A DNA stretch of 64,000 nucleotides, from contig CP137320.1 in the NCBI GenBank assembly GCA_033182465.1, positions 2,480,001-2,544,000 of the forward strand, read 5' to 3'. Shown here piece after piece: positions 58,217 to 64,000 of this stretch; positions within the stretch are counted from its first letter, which is position 1, and each line of letters opens with the position of its first letter. The notes beneath the pieces are model-generated. The model searched no databases. It worked only from the letters and a program-made list of their open reading frames with translations, and had not been told where the DNA came from. The position numbers and the translations under genes were made by a program. Origin of the DNA: Sanghuangporus weigelae. Taxonomy: Eukaryota; Basidiomycota; Agaricomycetes; Hymenochaetales; Hymenochaetaceae.

Positions 58217-58982
58217 ATGTTCAGGCCTCTCCGACCGCGTACGGCTGCTCTGCGAGCCTGTCTCATTTCTAGAAAAACGTTATTTTCTTCTGCGACGCGC
58301 GGCTCGACACCGTGGTATGTGGATCAAGAATTTGTCAAGACCCGGCAGCCTCCACCTCATTTATCCTCCGAGCTCTCGCTAGCTGAACAAGAAAAGCCTC
58401 TACCTCTGGATTTGCCAGCATGTCTTGCGGCACTTTTCTCTGAATTATCAAAATCCGCACATCTTGAACGAGGGGGAGTGGAGATCTGTACTCCGCCACC
58501 TACTGAACCGGGTCCACCTTTGCCTAGCTCGTTACCTAAAGGGAGACGCCAGAGGGGTCGCACGGAATTTGGTTTGGGAATCCCTGACGTGAGTGGTGGT
58601 TTATGGAGGTGGATTTTGATCGCCCAGGTACGTAACTTCTTTGAGATGCGCGCTTCAAGGCACTCAGATGAACATCTTGATCAGGTGAAGGAGGGAACCG
58701 AGAATCGCGGCGCAATTGAATCTGCCATGCGAATTGTCCGAAGAACGGTGAGCAAATGAGTTTTTGTGATTCAATTATGTACAATTGAGCTTATATTTAC
58801 TGACTTATTCTTAGCTGCTAAGGGCTCAGCCTCCCGTAGTCCTTCCACCGAACAGGAAGCGTCGGGTGCAGGATGGGTGGGGGATGCTCGATGCTGGTGA
58901 TTTCGCAGTCCACGTTTTGAGTCGATCTGCTCGAGAAAAGTTCTTCCCTCCGTCTTCCGAAGTCCGACGCTGGCAATGGTGA
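58217..58982 (+). CDS. Mitochondrial ribosomal silencing factor (RsfS / Atp25 N-domain)
   Basis: RsfS/Iojap-family protein that binds the large mitoribosomal subunit and controls subunit joining; the same domain forms the N-half of yeast Atp25. Three exons (58217-58627, 58685-58747, 58815-58982) give 213 residues. Presequence: MFRPLRPRTAALRACLISRK. Then TPWYVDQEFVKTRQPPPHLS, a Pro-rich linker and the core: GIPDVSGGLWRWILIAQ, VKEGTENRGAIESAMRIVRR, QDGWGMLDAGDFAVHVLSRS and AREKFFPPSSEVRRWQW to the stop. The core order matches the family. The C-terminal RNA-binding half of yeast Atp25 is absent, so this is a stand-alone factor as in animals and bacteria. Confidence 0.88.
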
Positions 58983-60736
58983 TCGTATCTTTGTTTGAAA
59001 GAAATTTACCTTCCCATTAGATTGAGTTTGCACTCCACATCTTGCGAAGACTCATTTAGCGGCCATTTCCGACCTTGCATTACGAAAACTGAAGTTTTTG
59101 AGAGCTCGTTTCTTCTCATGCAATATGAACTATCGGGTGCAAGCAAGTCCTGTATTAGATTCTCTACAACACCCGTATGGAGTCTGCTCCTCTTTCTGAT
59201 GGAACCGCAGAATGCAGACACTCACCTCAATGTACTCTGGAATTTTCTGCGCTGCGAGGCTCCCACCCCTTTACCTGCCGCCTAGCAGCCACAGTCCAAA
59301 ACTTGAAATGACGATCGGTCAGTAGATCAATGCCTTATTCTACTGTGCTCACACGCAGCTAAGTACCGGAAATTATCTATCTTCTCTGGGCGCTTCGTTT
59401 GCACTCAACTTGGCACAGTTAGATTCCATTGCGAGAACCGAGATTCTGGCATCAGCAGATCGAGATGAAAGAGCTTTGTTAAGAGCCCTATGAAAGGATA
59501 CTTACCCGCATACCACGTCATTGGCGTCAACATTTTGTTTCCCCCAGAATTCATAGCTCGGGGACAATTTGCAGATGCCTTTATCCGCTCATCGCCCGCC
59601 CTTGGAACCCCGTTCAAGATTAAGGTTTCTGATCTTGTTGAAGGTCAGACGGCAAGTCACTTCATTGCTTCTGTGAACTCTGTCTAAGTATGTCCACAGG
59701 TGAGAGAAAAGTATGGAGTACTGGCGGTCAGGCGACGGCTTTCAGATATTGTGAGCATGCATGTCCGGCCAATGACTATCAAATGAGCTGTTGGTTATTT
59801 CAATTTTGTCATTTGTCGGAGTGTGATGTCGTTGCTTTTCCGACACGCTATGGCCTATGGGTCGCTCACTCCCAAGAGCAGGAAGAGTGAAATGCTTTTC
59901 GCCGCGGAGCTATCATATTGTCGAGTAATTCCCGCGCTAAGTACTTTTGACTGTATAGATACCGCGACGGACTATTCAAAGAGTATCGTACAAGTCGGAT
60001 AGACGCGGTAGCTTCTCGGCCCAGACGAGGGAGAGCCATGGGGTGCATGGAGCTCCCAAAGTATGGATCAATTAGGGGTGCTCTTTTCCTGGGTCTGCAT
60101 CCACGTCATTTGACGTTATGTCGTTTGCACGTCTGCTACTGCACCTTTACTCATTTAACTCTAACACGTCTTCCGTTTCTCGCGGTTGATGCGATGCTGA
60201 CGGCGTCAATACGTAGCAGATACAATCACCTCTGTACCCGCCATGCGTAGGCCGCAGGCTGACTGTGCCAGTGAAAAAAACCGAAGGAAATAGAAGCGGC
60301 TGGTTGGAAAAGGCAAAGAAATGGGTAATTTAGATTATTATCAATGGACGGATCAGTAGGGAAAGAGTACAAAGTGAAAGGGCTGCGGGGATGGTGAAAA
60401 GGAAAGGTCCAGACAGAACGTGCATATGTAGCGGAATACCAAATCGTTTCACAATATCCGCCGGCCGGAGGAGGGTGCAAATGCCCTGCCCTACGCATGG
60501 GCCCGGACTCCCGCGCAGCACGTGCAGCATTTCTTCCATATAAGTTCCCCTTTTATATCGAAACAACATCTTCTAGAGGCTCTGGCCATTTGCCACCTTC
60601 GCATTTGCGTGTTCACATCTCGGGTGGCCTGCACTCGGCCAGAGCATTAAAGACGTTCTCTCTAGTACTAGAGTAGCTCTGTCTCTTACTCCTTCCTTAC
60701 TTGTTTCCCATCCCCCATTTCAATGCGCCATGTGCA
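58983..60736. other. Gene-poor stretch
   Basis: About 1.75 kb. Plus-strand frames at 59490-59687 (YLPAYHVIGVNILFPPEFIA) and 59690-59890 look partly protein-like but do not chain into a model, and I see no family signature. A pyrimidine-rich leader-like segment precedes the next gene (60640-60736). Confidence 0.45.
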
Positions 60737-62385
60737 ATGGCAGACGCGCTTCGCCCTGCTAACGCCCCCGGTTCCGGTCACTCGTCATCTTCACGCGTCA
60801 AGAAACGGCAAAGACAAAGGACGAATCAGCAAAAGCGTCAGTATGCTCATGACGCTCTGATCGCATTTGAACACGTACGTATCGATAATGGGGTTTGATT
60901 TTTCCCGCCATCACACTTCACAGCCACTCGCTATACTCATCATCACTGCTGAAGCACTTCATTTTACATAGAATCGATCATTTGCGAACGCATTCAGAGC
61001 TTGGCTGGCACATGTGGAAGAGACGCTCTCGCCTCAAGAATTCAGATCAGCGGCCAAGTTCACTAGGGCCTTGAGGACATTCAGCTCTAGAGGCTCTGGT
61101 ATGACTTTTGCTTTACTCCTTTCCGTTCACTCTTAACTAGATTGTGATAGGTGAGCCAGATTACCCCGAGACTGCGCGGATATCTGCTGAAACCCTCGCA
61201 AGATGGGTGGACGACCTCGCATGGTCGCTTAACGGTGCACAGTTCATTGCTTCTCGTGACTGATTGGGTTTGACTTACGCCGGCGTCTAACTTGATGACT
61301 GCAGTAAAATTTACGGTGAATGAGAATGCTGGGAATATCAAGACGCCAACTGCCCGTCTCGGTGCTAATTTTCGCTGCTTGATCGAATTTCTAGCGCGGA
61401 TCCATGCATTCACAGCGAATGACGAGAGCTACTTGCTGGATGAGTGTAAGGCTCTCGAACATGATCTGAATCGGACGGCACGTGTCAATCGAATAATGGA
61501 GGAATACACTATCTATATCCAGGAGGCCTACTTTGATACTGGCCGGACCGTCGACGAGACATACTACGGGGAATACGAAGTGGAAGCCATCAGAGGACGG
61601 CGGATCCTCGTCGTACGGAGATATGACCCTGACGGTGATTAGTGTGGGTTGAAACCGAAGTAGTAAGCTGACTACCGGATATAGATGACTGTGACACGTC
61701 GAGCACGTCACTCAGGTCATTTACGACGTATTTCCCTGCTCCGTTAGTGGCAAACGTCAAGCGCGGTGATACGCTGACGCTGCAGATCTGCCACCTCGAG
61801 CAGAACAAAGTCTGGGTTCCGTATATGTACTCGTGAGTAATCATCTGTCACTTAAGCTCGTGTCATCACTCTGACGTCTTCTTCGCCCCTCCAAGTGGAT
61901 TCACGCCCACCAGAGACGACGGTGGCATTGCAACCCCAACAGAGCGCCAGATCCGCGCCTCATCAGCCCGCTCCGGAGACGACCCGACCGAGGCCCTCCA
62001 GTCACACCTCATGCATCTCGACATCTCGCCCCGACGGAGATCAGACATCAGTCCTTCCGGATCTGGCAGGCTTGGTGCGCGTTCACGTACTCCGCAGAGA
62101 GTTAGTCCCAGCCATCAAGCTCCGCCGCCCCAGACGCTCGGGTTCGACTTTACTTTTGATGAATCCAAGTTCACGGAAGATTATTTTCGCGCGTGGGAAG
62201 GTGATATTGATTCCGACGAAGACTTTGCGGATATCGTTCGCCCGCCGGACATGGACGACGATCCAGAAAGTCCCGTTGGCGGCGATGCTGCTGCCAGCAG
62301 TAGTGCCAGCTCTAGTGGCGGTGGCGTCGCCGGATGCGGCGTTAATCTTTATCATGCCCTGAGGGAACGGCATATGCATTCTTGA
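60737..62385 (+). CDS. Unrecognised conserved-looking protein, 438 residues
   Basis: Six exons (60737-60874, 60972-61098, 61151-61234, 61305-61634, 61685-61832, 61896-62385) join in phase. I do not recognise the family. The N-terminus is basic and Ser-rich (SSSSRVKKRQRQRTNQQKRQ). Then come helical blocks NRSFANAFRAWLAHVEETLS, ARWVDDLAWSLN and RLGANFRCLIEFLARIHAFT, followed by EYTIYIQEAYFDTGRTVDE and YEVEAIRGRRILVVRRYDPD, and a beta-like stretch TYFPAPLVANVKRGDTLTLQ-ICHLEQNKVWVPYMY. The C-terminal ~150 residues are disordered: Ser/Pro/Arg-rich, then FDFTFDESKFTEDYFRAWEG, acidic DSDEDFADIV and a Ser/Gly run. No signal peptide or membrane helix is seen. It is presumably intracellular; no function is proposed. 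Confidence 0.78.
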
Positions 62386-64000
62386 TCAGGATCGTCACGT
62401 TCATTTCGTATATACAATTTCCACTGATCGTCCTCCTGTGCTCCATATTTGATAGTCCGATCATTCTTTGCTGCTCTACTCTGCTCCGCTTTACTCTTGC
62501 TCTTGCTCGGTTCTTGCTGTTCCGTATATTTTCGTTGTGATGTACATCAAGTCCTTATAGAAAGATCAGATCAGAAATGAATAGAAGTGAATACTGTACT
62601 TTTTTTACTTGGTCCCTGATTCTCTCCCTGAAAAGGAGAAACGTGCCGTAATAACAAGATGTGATGCCCTAAAATGGAACCAAAGGTCAAGACGCCGATG
62701 CGCCGATGCGCACGGCAAAGTAGTGGCAAAGTTGGCCCAGCCAGAAAAGGACAAGATGATCTCGATAAGCGGAGGATCGACGGTGTCAGACTAACTAAGA
62801 AGTCTAAATGCAAACGGGACCAAACACGCAACTAATCCATCCATCACGATCACGCCGCACACACGCGCCCCTCATCCGCGAGTACGGAAGCAAATTTTAT
62901 CGAAACACACCATCCACCCACGTAAGGTTTAGTTCTAGCTGCAAAAGATGAATTGATTTTGATGCGTTCTAACGCGCGTTTGTTTGCTCCATGTTTTAAA
63001 GGTTACAGCTGCCGTGAGCCATCGAGGACTTAAGTTTGTGTATTACCACAGAAATTTTGTCCAGGACTAGTTTCTTCCACTCATCGACTCACTTGCTAAA
63101 GGCATCCCCTATTGGTGATCTGTCGGAGTCCGCTGGATGATCTTCTTCCTTGGCTGAGACAAGATGGAGGGAACTGCGCGTGATACGCCGTCTGTCTCGT
63201 GAACTGTATGCGTGAGCACCGGAATTCGGAGGCCAAGTACTCCTCACTTGGCAGTTGGCACGTTTCGCGGCGTCCTGGTAGACGACTACCATTACACCAA
63301 TGAAATGGAAACGTAAACCAATCGTTGGGTAGTCGGAATTCGGGCACGAGCCGTGCAACACGCATCCAATTCGTTTCTCACTTTGTTTGTCAAAACCCGT
63401 GAGTCGTGACCGCTTGGGCATAATGTGTATTAAACTGCCGATTTCAGTGGTCTTCCCGGTCAGTCAATAGCATGCCTATCTCCTACATGGAATTCAAGAT
63501 GAGGGAAATCTGTACAGGAAGTTCTTTCTGCGGAAAGGGATGGACCCGGCGTACTGTACATAGACGGCTGCTCATTATCTCAGCTCTGTGGGGCAGAAAA
63601 AAATCCCACTGTACGCATTTTCAGATACCAACACTCATGAGTTCAACACGTCTCCAGGAAAACGGAAATCAGGAAGGATAACTATTACAATAGCTAATCG
63701 AAATTAGTGACTCAGGCAAAGGTGAAGATGATTGAGGAATCGCATGTTTTTCCCAAAGCTTCCTAGAACCAGCTGCACGAGTATGGGTAGGCGCTTGTGT
63801 TTTATCTAACGTCAGATCCCACGTGTTCCGATCCCCAAGGTCTGTACAGCGAATAGGACGATTGTGATAAGGGTTACACTTGTAAATAAATAAAAGACGC
63901 GTCCTTGCGCGAAGAAAAGACGAAAAAAAACCTAAATTCAATCCGACACCACATGAGGCATTTTTTCCCCACGTTCTGATGTACCGCCGGTTTCGACTCA
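62386..64000. other. Right-hand stretch without a supported gene
   Basis: Contains the 3' UTR of the 438-residue protein gene and about 1.3 kb more. Frames reach ~110 residues on the minus strand (63089-63421) but carry no recognisable motif or paired splice sites. The right edge may hold part of a gene that lies mostly outside. Confidence 0.45.

Noticed and set aside
63089-63421. 110-codon minus-strand frame near the right edge
   Set aside because: No motif, no compatible splice sites and unlikely composition; probably chance.

Overview
The window is nuclear DNA of a filamentous basidiomycete, most likely an Agaricomycete. The genes are dense and lie on both strands. They are cut by many short introns (mostly 46-85 nt, GT-AG, a few GC-AG), and the protein repertoire is fungal: a GH5 mannanase-like protein, Shr3, Nur1/Mug154-like, RTA1-like, a Pmp3-domain protein, a fungal-type PNGase A and Cys-rich small basidiomycete-type proteins. 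Exon models were built by eye: I joined open frames at splice sites that keep the reading phase and restore motifs. They carry no transcript support.

Layout. 1-2.6 kb: the 5' end of SMC6 (minus, runs off the left edge) diverges from a Nur1/Mug154-like inner nuclear membrane gene. 4.0-9.1 kb: a secreted GH5_7-type mannanase homologue lacking both catalytic glutamates (minus) diverges from a mitochondrial TPR membrane protein. 10.2-12.0 kb: an unrecognised low-complexity, probably nuclear protein (minus). 12.2-18.8 kb: mitochondrial PheRS (plus), the GrpE homologue Mge1 (minus) and trifunctional C1-tetrahydrofolate synthase (plus). 19.6-24.6 kb: PNGase A-type amidase, a Pmp3-domain protein with a long tail and a possible 27-residue microprotein (all minus). 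24.9-28.9 kb: a four-finger C2H2 protein and fructose-1,6-bisphosphatase (both plus). 29.1-30.9 kb: an FAD monooxygenase (minus). 31.9-35.3 kb: the TFIIH helicase RAD3/XPD (plus, 19 exons). 35.5-36.1 kb: a small Cys-rich protein gene (minus). 38.1-46.4 kb: a GCIP/cyclin-D-binding homologue (minus), tRNA-splicing endonuclease SEN34 (plus), isoamyl acetate-hydrolysing esterase IAH1 (minus) and CDC25 phosphatase (minus). 48.0-50.7 kb: an EI24-family membrane protein (plus) and the permease chaperone SHR3 (minus). 50.9-58.0 kb: a tandem array of three RTA1-like seven-helix genes, the first two apparently intact and the third decayed. 58.2-59.0 kb: a mitochondrial ribosomal silencing factor (RsfS/Atp25 N-domain). 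60.7-62.4 kb: an unrecognised 438-residue protein. The rest is intergenic.

Most genes are unlinked housekeeping functions: genome maintenance and cell cycle (SMC6, RAD3, CDC25), mitochondria (mtPheRS, Mge1, TPR protein, RsfS), one-carbon and sugar metabolism, and membrane traffic. I see no biosynthetic gene cluster, no clear transposon, and no rRNA or tRNA gene. The accessory-looking parts are the RTA1 array and its duplicated flanks, the Cys-rich gene, and the gene-poor stretches 36.1-38.1, 39.4-40.8, 46.4-48.0, 59.0-60.7 and 62.4-64 kb. The most interesting points are the apparently non-catalytic mannanase, the duplicated RTA1 units, very small exons (7, 12, 15, 21 nt), three GC-AG introns, and a C1-THF synthase whose 3' end does not read through cleanly.
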